DNA of 64,000 nt, from assembly GCF_002080455.1 (NCBI RefSeq), contig NZ_CP020555.1, forward strand, positions 4,359,501-4,423,500, read 5' to 3'. This document shows positions 16,316-25,993 of the stretch, one piece after another. The number at the start of each line of letters is the position of its first letter. Positions within the stretch are counted from its first letter, which is position 1. Source of the DNA: Streptomyces sp. Sge12 (lineage in GTDB: Bacteria; Actinomycetota; Actinomycetes; Streptomycetales; Streptomycetaceae). The position numbers and the translations under genes were made by a program. The notes under the pieces are model-generated. The model did no database searches and was not told the origin of the DNA. It was given only the letters and a program-made list of their open reading frames with translations.

Positions 16316-17836
16316 ATGAGTGTGGACACCAGAACGTCAGGGTTCGACGACCAGCCCGCGCTGAGCATGGTCAAGGTGCCGTGCGATCCCGCACAGGTCA
16401 TCGTCAACCACGCCAGCTTCCGCGTGCGGCTCGCACCGAGCCCGAGCGCGCGTTCCAAGCCCGCGAAGGCCCCCGGCCGCGCACCCGTCCTGGGTGGCGC
16501 CGCGGTGGCAGCCGCCGGGGCCACCCGCCGCCGGGCCCCCGTGGTCTGGAGCGGCAAGTCCGACGCCGGCGACGCCGCGGCCATGGGCGGACTGCTCCAG
16601 GCCGTCCGCGAGGCCGGCCGCGGGCACGACGAGTACGACGGCGGCGCCACCCAGGTCATCCCGCGCATCGACCTGGCCCACGACCTCGCCGAGGACACCG
16701 TCGCCACGCCGACCGTCATCGGCCAGCGCAGCTACGGGGACCCGGCCGAGACGCGCCCGCTGGCCGCCGTACGGGACCTGCCGTACCAGGAGCCGCCCGG
16801 CTCCGGGTCCGGCGCGGACTCCCGCCGGACCGGCCCCGACACGCGCGGGCAGGCCTCGTACTACCCGGGCCGCCGGATGAACCTCGGCGTCGTGCTGCTC
16901 CCGCTGCGCGTCTTCCTCGGCTTCATCTCCATCTACGCCGGCATGGGCAAGCTGTGCGACCCCGTCTACTTCGACGGCGGCGAGCGCGGCTCCATGGTCA
17001 CCTGGCTGCACACGCTGACCCCCTGGGCGCTGGCCGAGCCGCTGCGCGACTTCGCGCTCGCGCACCCGGTGGGTGCCGGCCTGAGCGTGGCCTTCCTCCA
17101 GGTCATCGTGGGCGTGCTGACGGTGTTCGGCCTGTGGCAGCGGTTCGCCGCCTGCTTCGGGGCGCTGCTGTCCGCCGCGCTGCTGATGACGGTGAGCTGG
17201 AAGACCGTCCCGGCCTACGACGCGCCCGACATCATCTACCTCGCCGCGTGGAGCCCGCTGATCATCGCGGGCGCCCCGGTCTACTCCCTCGACGGCCGCC
17301 TCGCCGGCGAGGCCTGGCGGACCCTCGGGCCGCGCTCCGAGATCTGGCGGCTGCGGCGGCGCGTGCTGCGCCGCGGGGCCGTCATGGCCACCGTGGTCTG
17401 CGGGCTCACCCTGCTCGTCGGCTCGCTGCTCGGCGGGGCCGTCCGCTCCTCCACCGTGGTCACCGTGCCCGGGCCGGGCGAGGCCCCCAGCAACTACCTG
17501 CCGGGGCGCCCGCTGCCGCAGGAGCCGGCTCGGCAGAAGCCGGGTCAGCAGCAGCCCTCGCAGCCGCCCACCAAGGCGGCGTCGCCCTCGGCGAGCGCGA
17601 CCGAGCCCGCCGCGAAGTCCGGGAAGACCGCGTCCGGCACCCCCTCCAAGGGGACCTCGGGGACGCGTTCCGAGTCGCCCACCGCGACGCGGGGCACCAC
17701 CGGCAAGCAGACCCCGCGCAGCACCCCCCGGCAGTCCTCCTCGCCGCGGCAGCCGTCCTCCTCCTCGGGGAGCAGCACGGGCGGCGGGGCTCCGGCGGCG
17801 AAGCAGCCGGGCCTGATCGGCGGCCTCATCGGCTGA
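16316..17836 (+). CDS. DoxX-family membrane protein with long hydrophilic tails
   Basis: A 506-residue protein. Residues 1-about 185 are hydrophilic and cytoplasmic. About 187-330 form the DoxX four-helix membrane core (GVVLLPLRVFLGFISIYAGM, then VAFLQVIVGVLTVFGLWQRF and others). One further hydrophobic segment sits near residue 365. The last 110 residues are a Ser/Thr/Pro/Gln-rich extracytoplasmic tail. DoxX proteins are linked to thiol and redox stress at the membrane, but function here is unproven. No clear Shine-Dalgarno is seen, and a palindrome overlaps the promoter region. Strong terminators flank it, so it is monocistronic. Confidence 0.8.
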   Translation: MSVDTRTSGFDDQPALSMVKVPCDPAQVIVNHASFRVRLAPSPSARSKPAKAPGRAPVLGGAAVAAAGATRRRAPVVWSGKSDAGDAAAMGGLLQAVREAGRGHDEYDGGATQVIPRIDLAHDLAEDTVATPTVIGQRSYGDPAETRPLAAVRDLPYQEPPGSGSGADSRRTGPDTRGQASYYPGRRMNLGVVLLPLRVFLGFISIYAGMGKLCDPVYFDGGERGSMVTWLHTLTPWALAEPLRDFALAHPVGAGLSVAFLQVIVGVLTVFGLWQRFAACFGALLSAALLMTVSWKTVPAYDAPDIIYLAAWSPLIIAGAPVYSLDGRLAGEAWRTLGPRSEIWRLRRRVLRRGAVMATVVCGLTLLVGSLLGGAVRSSTVVTVPGPGEAPSNYLPGRPLPQEPARQKPGQQQPSQPPTKAASPSASATEPAAKSGKTASGTPSKGTSGTRSESPTATRGTTGKQTPRSTPRQSSSPRQPSSSSGSSTGGGAPAAKQPGLIGGLIG

Positions 17837-17850
17837 CACCGGGTACGGAG

Positions 17851-17892
17851 GAAGCGGGGCCCGGCACGCACGAGCGTGCCGGGCCCCTTCGC
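17851..17892 (+). terminator. Terminator after the DoxX gene
   Basis: GAAGCGGGGCCCGGCACGC pairs with GCGTGCCGGGCCCCTTCGC around ACGA, about 19 bp. Confidence 0.88.
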
Positions 17893-17952
17893 GTGTGCCG
17901 GGGGCTCCCGGGGGCCGGGTGCTCCCGGGGGCGCGAAGCCGCGTACGGGCGG

Positions 17953-17984
17953 TGCGGGGGTGCGGGGGTGCGGGGGTGCGGGGG
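17953..17984 (+). repeat. 8-bp tandem repeat, four units
   Basis: Four exact copies of TGCGGGGG in a G-rich stretch beyond the nucleotidyltransferase stop. It is probably variable in copy number. Confidence 0.85.
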
Positions 17985-18016
17985 TGCGTGGTGCGGGTCG
18001 GGGAGGCGTAGGAGCC

Positions 18017-18784
18017 TCAGGGGCCCGTCTGGGCCGCCAACTCCCGTGCGGCCTCGGTGAGGTCCTTCGCCGTGTCGATCGCCCGCCAGTAGGCCCCCTG
18101 GGGCAGCGGGAAGCCCGCGAGCCGCCGCTCACGGGCCAGCCGCGGGAAGGTCGTGCGCTCGTGATCGCCCAAGTCCGGGAGCAGCGAGGCGAATTCGGCG
18201 CTGAAGACGTACACCCCGGCGTTGACGAGGTAGGGCGACGGCGGGGCCTCGATGAAGTCCAGTACGTGCCCGAACTCATTGGTCTCCACGACCCCCCACG
18301 GGATCCGCGGCCGGGCCAGCGCCAGGGTGGCCACCGCGTCCCGTTCGGCGTGGAAGGCGGCCATCTCGCGGAGCGAGAAGCGGGTCCACACGTCGCCGTT
18401 GGTCGCGTACCAGGACCGGTCGGGGTGCGGCAGCCGGCGCGCGGCGTACTTGAGGCCGCCGCCGCGGCCCAGCGGCTCCTCCTCGACCACCGTGGTCACC
18501 CGGAGCGGCAACCGGGCCCCGGCCAGCCACTCCTGGAGCACCTCGGCGAGGTGCCCGCAGGAGACCACGGCGTCCGTGACCCCCTCGGCGGCCAGCCAGG
18601 CCAGCTGGTGCCCGATGATCGGCACCCCCGTACCGGGGATCTCGACCATCGGCTTCGGACGGTCGTCCGTGTACGGGCGCAGCCGCGACCCCTGGCCGCC
18701 CGCCAGGACGACGGCCTGGGTGGGGGCGGCGGGGAACGCGGCTGCGGAGGGAACGGGAGGGTCGGATCGGTGGTCGTCGGTCAT
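18017..18784 (-). CDS. Sugar-phosphate nucleotidyltransferase
   Basis: A 255-residue single-domain NTP_transferase protein. The dinucleotide-binding signature AVVLAGGQGSRLRPYTDDRPK lies at about residues 24-43, and the metal-binding Asp is in ATNGDVWT. No C-terminal left-handed beta-helix or cupin is present. This short form resembles glucose-1-phosphate thymidylyl- or mannose-1-phosphate guanylyltransferases, and the substrate cannot be decided. It lies 28 bp downstream of the next gene on the same strand and may be co-transcribed with it. A tandem repeat lies beyond its stop. Confidence 0.85.
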   Translation of the reverse strand: MTDDHRSDPPVPSAAAFPAAPTQAVVLAGGQGSRLRPYTDDRPKPMVEIPGTGVPIIGHQLAWLAAEGVTDAVVSCGHLAEVLQEWLAGARLPLRVTTVVEEEPLGRGGGLKYAARRLPHPDRSWYATNGDVWTRFSLREMAAFHAERDAVATLALARPRIPWGVVETNEFGHVLDFIEAPPSPYLVNAGVYVFSAEFASLLPDLGDHERTTFPRLARERRLAGFPLPQGAYWRAIDTAKDLTEAARELAAQTGP

Positions 18785-18812
18785 GGCGGCCAGCGTAGGG
18801 AGGTGGCGCGCC

Positions 18813-19226
18813 TCAGCCCATGGAGGCGACGCCGGAGGCGTACGAGGTGTCGCAGACGGGGCGGGCGAAGGACTGCGCCTTCGTCGGGCCGTACGCGTCG
18901 ACGGCGGCCCGGCCCAGCGCCCGCGCGATCCCCACGCAGTGCTCGGCGAGCGAGGGCCGCTTGTTCACTTCCTGCTGGAGGTGGGTGAGGACGTCGTCCG
19001 GCCGGCCGCCCTGCTGCAGCTCGCCGACGAGCTGCTCGCGCAGCACCTCGTGCGCGGCGCGCGGCTTCGCGGGGACGGAGACGTCCTCGGCGGAGGCGGT
19101 CAGGACCTGGGAGGACGAAGTGTCCGCCCAAGGGACCATGGTGACCGCGAGGGTCCCGGACAGCACCAGGACGACGGGCAGGACCAGGGCGAGGGAACGG
19201 CCGATACGGCGGGCAGTGTGGGTCAC
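18813..19226 (-). CDS. Secreted small protein of unknown function
   Basis: 137 residues. A twin-Arg-containing leader (ARRIGRSLALVLPVVLVLSG) acts as a signal peptide or anchor, followed by a helical domain. Two cysteines (SLAEHCVGIA and ARPVCDTSY) probably form a disulfide outside the cell. I do not recognise the family. TACTCT ends 7 nt before the GTG, consistent with a leaderless mRNA. It precedes the nucleotidyltransferase by 28 bp. Confidence 0.7.
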   Translation of the reverse strand: MTHTARRIGRSLALVLPVVLVLSGTLAVTMVPWADTSSSQVLTASAEDVSVPAKPRAAHEVLREQLVGELQQGGRPDDVLTHLQQEVNKRPSLAEHCVGIARALGRAAVDAYGPTKAQSFARPVCDTSYASGVASMG

Positions 19227-19392
19227 GAGGGCGAGAGTAGCGCTCGGTGAAGATTTGGCGACATTTAGTCACTCTGTCGGGGGATGGTTCGACGTGGTTT
19301 TTCGAATTGGGGGTTGACGGCCGGGGCCGAATGGCCCGGTCTGCCGGGGTTCGGGCCGACGTGGGCGCCGGGCAGCGAACGCAACGAACGCC

Positions 19393-19423
19393 GGAGGGGC
19401 GCCCCTTGACGGGACGCCCCTCC
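19393..19423 (-). terminator. msiK terminator
   Basis: GGAGGGGCG pairs with CGCCCCTCC around a 13-nt loop, 27 bp beyond the msiK stop. Confidence 0.7.
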
Positions 19424-19449
19424 AACCCTGCTGGACCCTGCGGGAGCTG

Positions 19450-20538
<1,089 letters not shown>

Positions 20539-20586
20539 GGTGATGAATCCCTTCTACCGGCAGGAACGTGCCGGACGATCCGAGTG

Positions 20587-20602
20587 GAAGGTCTAGTCCA
20601 GT
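20587..20602. promoter_or_regulatory. DasR-responsive element (dre)-like site upstream of msiK
   Basis: On the minus strand ACTGGACTAGACCTTC, 12 of 16 matches to the dre consensus AGTGGTCTAGACCACT including the TAGACC core. It is nearly identical to the site before nagK at 40695-40710. Confidence 0.75.
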
Positions 20603-20772
20603 AATCGGACTTCCGCCCGACGCTACCTGGCGGAACGGCTTCTGTCAGTACCCGGGACGTGCGTCGGTGCTCACGCGGTGCTCACCCGGGCGCCTTCAAT
20701 GCGATGGCCCGGCCAATCGCGCGCTGTGTAGAGTGATGGCGGCTTCGCGCGCAGTACACACGGGCCTGCCGT

Positions 20773-20850
20773 GCCTCCTTAGCTCAGTCCGGCCAGAGCA
20801 ACGCACTTGTAATGCGTAGGTCGTCGGTTCGAATCCGACAGGGGGCCCCA
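20773..20850 (+). tRNA. tRNA-Thr (anticodon TGT)
   Basis: Cloverleaf: acceptor GCCTCCT/AGGGGGC (one G-U), D-stem GCTC/GAGC, anticodon stem ACGCA/TGCGT with loop CTTGTAA, and T-arm GTCGG-TTCGAAT-CCGAC. It reads ACA codons. The 3' CCA is encoded. The discriminator base appears to be C, unusual for Thr tRNA. A perfect terminator follows within 5 nt. TAGAGT at 20729-20734 may be the -10. Confidence 0.95.
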
Positions 20851-20854
20851 CCGG

Positions 20855-20886
20855 AACCCCGGCTCAGATCTCTGAGCCGGGGTTTT
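20855..20886 (+). terminator. tRNA-Thr terminator
   Basis: AACCCCGGCTCAG pairs perfectly with CTGAGCCGGGGTT across ATCT, followed by TT. It is canonical in form. Confidence 0.92.
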
Positions 20887-20926
20887 CGCGTTCCCGGGGG
20901 CGGTGGGGGCGGTGTGGGGGCCGGGG

Positions 20927-22312
20927 TCAGTGGCGGCCCGAGATGCGGTCGGCCAGGCGGGCCAGCGGGGTGGTCGTCGGGGTGTGGGCGGCGGCCTCGC
21001 GGCGGTCCGCCTCGCGGTAGGCGGCGTAGAGGGCCTGGACGCCGAGCCAGCGGAAGGGCTCCGGCTCCCAGCGGCGGACGCGGTGGTTGACCCAGGGGAG
21101 GGTGGTCAGCTCGGTGGCTTCGCCGAGGACCAGGTCGCGCAGGGTGCGGGCGGCGAGGTTGGCGGTGGCGACGCCCGAGCCGACGTAGCCGCCCGCCCAG
21201 CCCAGGCCCGAGGCGCGGTCCAGGGTGACGGTGGCGCACCAGTCGCGCGGCACGCCGAGCACGCCCGACCAGGCGTGGCTGATCTCCGTACCGGCGAGCT
21301 GCGGGAAGAAGGACGTCAGCAGGTCGGTCAGGGAGGAGACGGTGGCCGGCTGGGTACGGCCGTCGTTGTCGGTGCGGGAGCCGAAGCGGTACGGGACCCC
21401 GCGCCCGCCGATCGCGATCCGGTCGTCGGCGGTGCGCTGGGCGTACATGTAGGCGTGGGCCATGTCCCCGAGGAGCGTGCTGTCCGACCAGCCCAGCCGG
21501 GACCAGGTCTCGGGCGGGAGGGGGGCCGTCACGATCATCGAGGAGTTCATCGGGAGCCAGGAGCGCTTCTGGCCCTTGAGGGCGGCCGTGAAGCCCTCCG
21601 TGCAGCGCAGTACGTGGGCGGCGCGGACCGTGCCGTACGGGGTGACGGCGCGGCGCGGGGCGATCTCGGTGACCGGCGTGGACTCGTGGATGACCACCCC
21701 GAGGGCCTCGACGGCCGCGGCCAGGCCCTTGACCAGCTTCAGGGGGTGGATGCGGGCGCCGTGCGGGCTCCAGCTGGAGCCGACGGCGTCGGCGATGTCG
21801 ATACGGGCGCGGGTGGCGGGGGCGTCGAGGAGTTCGCGGTCGCTCTCGCCGAAGTCGACCTCGTGGGCGTGGAAGGCCTTCAGCCGGGCGAGTTGGGCGG
21901 GGGTGCGGGCGACCTCGAGGACGCCGCCGCGGTGGATGTCGGCGTCGATGCCCTCCTTGGCGGCGATGCCGATGACCTCCGTGACGGTCTCGTTCATGGC
22001 GTGCTGGAGGCGGCGGGCGGCGTCGGGGCCGTGGAGGGCGGCGTACCGGTCGCGGCCGGCGATGCCGTTGTAGAGCCAGCCGCCGTTGCGGCCGGAGGCG
22101 CCGTAGCCGCAGAACTTCTGCTCCAGCACGGTGACCCGGAGGTCGGGGGCGGCGCTCTTCAGGTAATAGGCCGTCCACAGGCCGGTGTAGCCGCCGCCGA
22201 TGATGACGACGTCGGCGGTGGCATCGCCGGTGAGGGGTGCGCGGGGTGGGGTGGGCGGCGTGCCGTTTCGCTCGGACGCGTACCAGAAGGAAATACCGCC
22301 GTTGATCGTCAT
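20927..22312 (-). CDS. FAD-dependent oxidoreductase, DAO/PuuB-like
   Basis: A 461-residue D-amino-acid-oxidase-fold flavoenzyme. The FAD dinucleotide motif is ADVVIIGGGYTGLWTAYYL near residues 33-51, GYGASGRNGGW is the second FAD contact, and GWAGGYVGSGVATANLAART is near the C-terminus. The GRNGGW segment and length resemble gamma-glutamylputrescine oxidase-type and related amine oxidases, so an amine or amino-acid substrate is likely but unproven. The divergent gap to the kinase-like gene carries an inverted pair of dispersed repeats. Confidence 0.85.
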   Translation of the reverse strand: MTINGGISFWYASERNGTPPTPPRAPLTGDATADVVIIGGGYTGLWTAYYLKSAAPDLRVTVLEQKFCGYGASGRNGGWLYNGIAGRDRYAALHGPDAARRLQHAMNETVTEVIGIAAKEGIDADIHRGGVLEVARTPAQLARLKAFHAHEVDFGESDRELLDAPATRARIDIADAVGSSWSPHGARIHPLKLVKGLAAAVEALGVVIHESTPVTEIAPRRAVTPYGTVRAAHVLRCTEGFTAALKGQKRSWLPMNSSMIVTAPLPPETWSRLGWSDSTLLGDMAHAYMYAQRTADDRIAIGGRGVPYRFGSRTDNDGRTQPATVSSLTDLLTSFFPQLAGTEISHAWSGVLGVPRDWCATVTLDRASGLGWAGGYVGSGVATANLAARTLRDLVLGEATELTTLPWVNHRVRRWEPEPFRWLGVQALYAAYREADRREAAAHTPTTTPLARLADRISGRH

Positions 22313-22460
22313 GGGGGAGTTGGTACACCCCGTTTTGGAAGGGTGTCCAGGGACGGGGTGTCGTGCGTCGGGGCCGTACGGTGGGCCGGATGACGGGTGC
22401 GGGCGGGGCGGCGGGGCCGTACCCTGCCGGGTGCCCTGCGGGCGGCTCGGCGGTGGTGTG

Positions 22461-22504
22461 CCGGGCTCTGCCCGGACCCGCGCCTCAATCGCCGGCGAGG
22501 CTCA
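22461..22504 (+). repeat. Dispersed palindromic repeat, copy A
   Basis: Core: GGGCTCTGCCCGGACCCGCG then CCTCAATCGCCGGCGAGGCT. Member of a family with at least six copies in this window, all outside genes. Confidence 0.8.
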
Positions 22505-22595
22505 GTGGTGCGTGGTGTCGGCCTGTGCCGGTGCGTGGGGCCGAGCCGAGGAGACCCTCGTGCGGGGCACCGACCCTCTCGAGATCCGCCCAATC

Positions 22596-22640
22596 AAGCC
22601 TCGCCGGCGTTTGAGGCGCGGGGTCCGGGGCGGAGCCCCG
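22596..22640 (-). repeat. Dispersed palindromic repeat, copy B (inverted to A)
   Basis: Same family, opposite orientation: GCCTCGCCGGCGTTTGAGGC then GCGGGGTCCGGGGCGGAGCC. The pair A/B brackets about 90 bp in the 396-bp divergent gap 22313-22708, which holds no gene that I can support. Confidence 0.85.
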
Positions 22641-22708
22641 TGCAACGGCGGGGCGGAGGCCCGGGCCGTACACCGCCGAGCACCCCCGTAGGGGAATAGC
22701 GTTGGGGG

Positions 22709-23602
22709 ATGGTCGAGGTTCCGGACGGGTTGGTCGAGGCGCAGGTTCCGTACAACGGGGACGCCGGACGGGAGTTCATCGCCGGGTTGCCTGCTCGGGC
22801 CGCCCGGTTTCTGGAGGAGTGGGGGCTGCGTCGCGCCGGGCCCGCGATGCACGGGATGACGGCTCTGGTGCTGCCGGTGGTGCGGGCCGACGGGAGCGCG
22901 GCCGTGCTGAAGCTGGTGGCGGTGGACGAGGAGAGCGCGGGGGAGCCGGCCGCGCTGCGCGCGTGGGCCGGGCGGGGCAGCGTACGGCTGCTCGCGCACG
23001 ACGCGGGTACGGGCACCCTGCTGCTGGAACGGCTGGACGAGGCCCGGGACCTGTCGGTGCTCGCGCGGAGCGACCCGCGGCGGGCGGTGGCAGTGGTCGG
23101 GGAGTTGCTGGCGCGGCTGACGGCGGTGCCGGCCCCGGCCGGGCTGCGGGGGCTCGGGGAGATGGCCGCGGGGATGCTGGAGGAGGTGCCGCAGGCGCTG
23201 GGGCGGTTGGGGCGGGAGCGGGACCGGCGGCTGCTGGCGGACTGCGCGGCGGCGGTGGCGGAGGTCGCCGGGGAGCCGGGGGACCGGCTGCTGCACTGGG
23301 ACCTGCACTACGGCAACGTGCTGGCGGGCGGCCGGGAGCCGTGGCTGGCGATCGACCCGAAGCCGCTGGCGGGCGATCCGGGTTTCGAGCTGCTGCCGGC
23401 GATCGTCAACAACTTCCGTGCCGCGGACGTGCGGTGGCGGTTCGACCTGCTGACGGAGGCGGTCGGTCTGGACCGGGAACGGGCGCGGGCCTGGACGCTG
23501 GGCCGGGTGCTCCAGAACTGCCTGTGGGACGTGGCGGACGGGGAAGAGCACCTGGACGAGGACCAGTTGGCGGTCGCGGAGGTGCTGCGCGCCGCGTTCT
23601 AG
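22709..23602 (+). CDS. APH(6)-type small-molecule phosphotransferase
   Basis: 297 residues of the aminoglycoside/hydroxyurea phosphotransferase family (streptomycin 6-kinase-like). The catalytic loop is LLHWDLHYGNVLAG, with D and N conserved, and AIDPKPLAGDPGFEL carries the metal-binding DP motif. In a producer, such enzymes can confer resistance, but no antibiotic cluster is nearby and housekeeping roles are equally possible. TAGCGT (22697-22702) ends 6 nt before the ATG, so the mRNA is probably leaderless. It is followed 9 bp later by a GNAT gene. Confidence 0.85.
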   Translation: MVEVPDGLVEAQVPYNGDAGREFIAGLPARAARFLEEWGLRRAGPAMHGMTALVLPVVRADGSAAVLKLVAVDEESAGEPAALRAWAGRGSVRLLAHDAGTGTLLLERLDEARDLSVLARSDPRRAVAVVGELLARLTAVPAPAGLRGLGEMAAGMLEEVPQALGRLGRERDRRLLADCAAAVAEVAGEPGDRLLHWDLHYGNVLAGGREPWLAIDPKPLAGDPGFELLPAIVNNFRAADVRWRFDLLTEAVGLDRERARAWTLGRVLQNCLWDVADGEEHLDEDQLAVAEVLRAAF

Positions 23603-23611
23603 GCTGCGGGC

Positions 23612-24088
23612 ATGATCCGTAGCGCTGAAGTCACCGACGTCCCTGCCATCCGGGCGATGATCCGCGAGCTCGCGGAGTACGAGAAGGTGCCGCACGAGGC
23701 GCGGGCCACCGAGGAGCAGCTGCGGGAGGCGCTGTTCGGGGCGCGCCCGGCGGTGTTCGCGCACGTCGCGGAGACGGAGGAGGGGGAGGTCGTCGGCTTC
23801 GCGCTGTGGTTCCTGTCCTTCTCGACGTGGCGCGGGGTGCACGGGATCTACCTGGAGGACCTGTACGTACGCCCGGGCGTGCGCGGCGGCGGCCACGGCA
23901 AGGCGCTGCTGCGGGAGCTGGCGCGGACGTGCGTGGAGCAGGGCTACGAGCGGCTGGAGTGGTCGGTCCTGAAGTGGAACGCGCCGACGATCGCCTTCTA
24001 CGAGGCCCTGGGCGCCCGCCCGCAGGAGGAGTGGGACGTGTACCGCCTGACGGACGGCGCGCTGAAGGAACTGGGCGGGGCGCAGTAG
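23612..24088 (+). CDS. GNAT acetyltransferase, SSAT/thialysine-type
   Basis: A 158-residue GNAT enzyme. The acetyl-CoA loop is VRPGVRGGGHGKALL near residues 87-101. LEDLYVRP and LKWNAPTIAFYEALGA are typical of diamine (spermidine/spermine, thialysine) N-acetyltransferases. Polyamine or lysine-analogue acetylation is a reasonable inference. The stop codon of the upstream gene supplies the first bases of TAGGCT, which ends 6 nt before this ATG. The gene can therefore have its own leaderless promoter as well as read-through from upstream. Confidence 0.85.
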   Translation: MIRSAEVTDVPAIRAMIRELAEYEKVPHEARATEEQLREALFGARPAVFAHVAETEEGEVVGFALWFLSFSTWRGVHGIYLEDLYVRPGVRGGGHGKALLRELARTCVEQGYERLEWSVLKWNAPTIAFYEALGARPQEEWDVYRLTDGALKELGGAQ

Positions 24089-24094
24089 GGGGCT

Positions 24095-25087
24095 TCAGGG
24101 TTCCAGGACGACCTTGCCCGTTGTGGCGCGGGTTTCCAGGGCGTGGTGGGCGGCGGCGGCTTCCGCGAGGGGGTAGCGGGTGAGGGCCGGGCGGAGGCGG
24201 CCGGTGGCGGCTTCGGTGAGGGCGCGGGTTTCCAGGACGCGCAGGGGGTCGGGGGCGCCGACCTGCTCGAGCATCGCCGGGCCGAGGACGCTGCGGGTGG
24301 TGATGGAGCGGGCGGCGAGGTCGGCGCGTTCGGCGTCGGTGAGGTGGAGGGGGCCGCCGGACCAGCCGAAGACGAGGTGCCGGGCGCCGGGGGCGAGCAG
24401 GCCGAGGGCGGTGCGGGCGGTTTCGCCGCCGACGGAGTCGAAGAGGACGGTGGCGCCGCCGGGGTGGTGGGCGCGTACGGCGTCGGCCCAGCCGGGGTCG
24501 GTGTGGTCGAGGGCGAGGTGGGCGCCGTTGGCGGCGGCCCGGGCGGTTTTTGCGGGGCCGCCGGCGAGGGCGATGACGGTGGCGCCGGCGTTCACCGCGT
24601 ACTGGACGAGCAGGGTGCCGATGCCGCCCGCGGCGGCGGGCACCAGGGCGACGGAGTCCGGGCCGAGGTCGGCGAACTGGAGGATCCCGAGGGTGGTGCG
24701 GCCGGTGCCGATCATGGCGACGGCCTCGGCGGGTTCCAGGCCGGGCGGTACGGGGTGCAGGCGGTCGGCGTCGGCGACGGCGTATTCGGCGTAGCCGCCG
24801 GGGGCGAAGCCGAGGTGGACGACGACGGGGCGGCCGAGCCAGGCGGGGTCGGTGCCGGGGCCGAGCGCGTCGACGGTGCCGGCGACCTCGCGGCCGGGGA
24901 CGGTGGGCAGCTCGGGGAGTGGGGCGGGCGGGCCCTGGATGCCGCGCCGGAGGCTGGTGTCGAGGAGGTGGACACCGGCGGCGGCGACGGCGATACGGAC
25001 CTGGCCGGGGGCGGGGACGGGGATGTCCGTGCGCTCGAGGGTGAGGTTCTCGGCGGGGCCGAAGGCGTGGAGGCGGATGGCTCGCAT
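24095..25087 (-). CDS. Quinone oxidoreductase-like zinc-type (MDR) dehydrogenase
   Basis: A 330-residue medium-chain dehydrogenase/reductase without the zinc ligands, i.e. quinone reductase-like. It has an N-terminal GroES-like fold (VPAPGQVRIAVAAAGVHLLD) and an NADPH-binding Rossmann loop (AAAGGIGTLLVQYAVNAGAT). It reduces quinones or enones with NADPH in its family. The start is uncertain: ATG 25087 gives the typical MRAIRLHAFG opening, while ATG 25096 adds three residues and would sit 7 nt after CACCGT. It converges with the GNAT gene with 6 bp between stops. Confidence 0.88.
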   Translation of the reverse strand: MRAIRLHAFGPAENLTLERTDIPVPAPGQVRIAVAAAGVHLLDTSLRRGIQGPPAPLPELPTVPGREVAGTVDALGPGTDPAWLGRPVVVHLGFAPGGYAEYAVADADRLHPVPPGLEPAEAVAMIGTGRTTLGILQFADLGPDSVALVPAAAGGIGTLLVQYAVNAGATVIALAGGPAKTARAAANGAHLALDHTDPGWADAVRAHHPGGATVLFDSVGGETARTALGLLAPGARHLVFGWSGGPLHLTDAERADLAARSITTRSVLGPAMLEQVGAPDPLRVLETRALTEAATGRLRPALTRYPLAEAAAAHHALETRATTGKVVLEP

Positions 25088-25182
25088 GGTGGGCATGACG
25101 ACCACGGTGCGACCTCGAGTGGGGTTGAGGTCAAGGGCGGCCGTCGGCTGCTGTTGTCAGTGGGGTGGTTCACGATGGGGGG

Positions 25183-25875
25183 ATGGTGCGCAAAGGGCAG
25201 CAGGGGCAGCAGGGGCAGCGGCAGACGGTGAAGGCGGCGCGGCGGCCGGAGCTGCGGCTGCCGGAGCTGACCGGGTGGGACGGGGGCGGGCTGGAGCCGG
25301 ACGGGGACTACGACGGCGTGGAGTTCGCGGACCTCGACCTGGCGGGGCAGGAGGGGATCGGGGCCCGGTTCATGGACTGCGCGCTGCGGCGGTGTGCGCT
25401 GGACGAGGCGGGGCTGGCGAAGGCGCGGATCCTGGATTCGGTGCTGGAGCAGGTCAGGGGGGTGGGGACCGACCTGGCGGGTGCCTCGTTGCGGGACGTG
25501 GAGCTGGTGGACGCGCGGATGGGCGGCGTCCAGATGCACGGGGCGGTCCTGGAGCGGGTGGTGGTGCGCGGGGGCAAGATCGACTACCTGAACCTGCGGA
25601 AGGCGCGGCTCAAGGACGTGGTCTTCGAGGGGTGCGTGCTGGTGGAGCCGGACTTCGCGGGGGCGGTGCTGGAGCGGGTGGAGTTCCGGGACTGCGCGCT
25701 GCGGGGGGTGGACTTCAGCGGGGTCCGGATGGCGGATGTGGATCTGCGGGGGGTTGCCGTGCTGGAGATCGCGCGGGGGGTGGAGGCGCTGGGAGGTGCC
25801 GTGATCAGCCCGGGGCAGCTGTTCGAGCTGGCTCCGGCGTTCGCCGCCCAGTTGGGGGTGCGGGTGCTGGCGTAG
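25183..25875 (+). CDS. Pentapeptide-repeat protein
   Basis: 230 residues. A Gln-rich basic N-terminus is followed from about residue 40 by pentapeptide repeats of A(D/N)LXX type (FADLDLAG, GASLRDVEL, LNLRKARLKDVVFEGC and so on) that form a right-handed quadrilateral helix. Some relatives mimic DNA and protect gyrase, but most are uncharacterised and nothing here specifies a target. ATG 25183 follows a run of G and CACGAT 6 nt upstream, so it may be leaderless. A GTG at 25165 is the alternative. Confidence 0.8.
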   Translation: MVRKGQQGQQGQRQTVKAARRPELRLPELTGWDGGGLEPDGDYDGVEFADLDLAGQEGIGARFMDCALRRCALDEAGLAKARILDSVLEQVRGVGTDLAGASLRDVELVDARMGGVQMHGAVLERVVVRGGKIDYLNLRKARLKDVVFEGCVLVEPDFAGAVLERVEFRDCALRGVDFSGVRMADVDLRGVAVLEIARGVEALGGAVISPGQLFELAPAFAAQLGVRVLA

Positions 25876-25993
25876 CCCGGCCGGGTGCTGCGGCGAATGG
25901 CCGAGTATCCGGATCCCAGGACGGGCAGTTCACCGGGCGGGGTGCCTAACGTCGCAGGCAGACGTATCGGTGCACGAGGCCCGTGGAGGTGCC

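Noticed and set aside
22709..23602. Antibiotic-resistance gene in a biosynthetic cluster
   Set aside because: The kinase is APH-like, but no polyketide, peptide or aminoglycoside biosynthesis genes lie nearby, so no cluster can be claimed.
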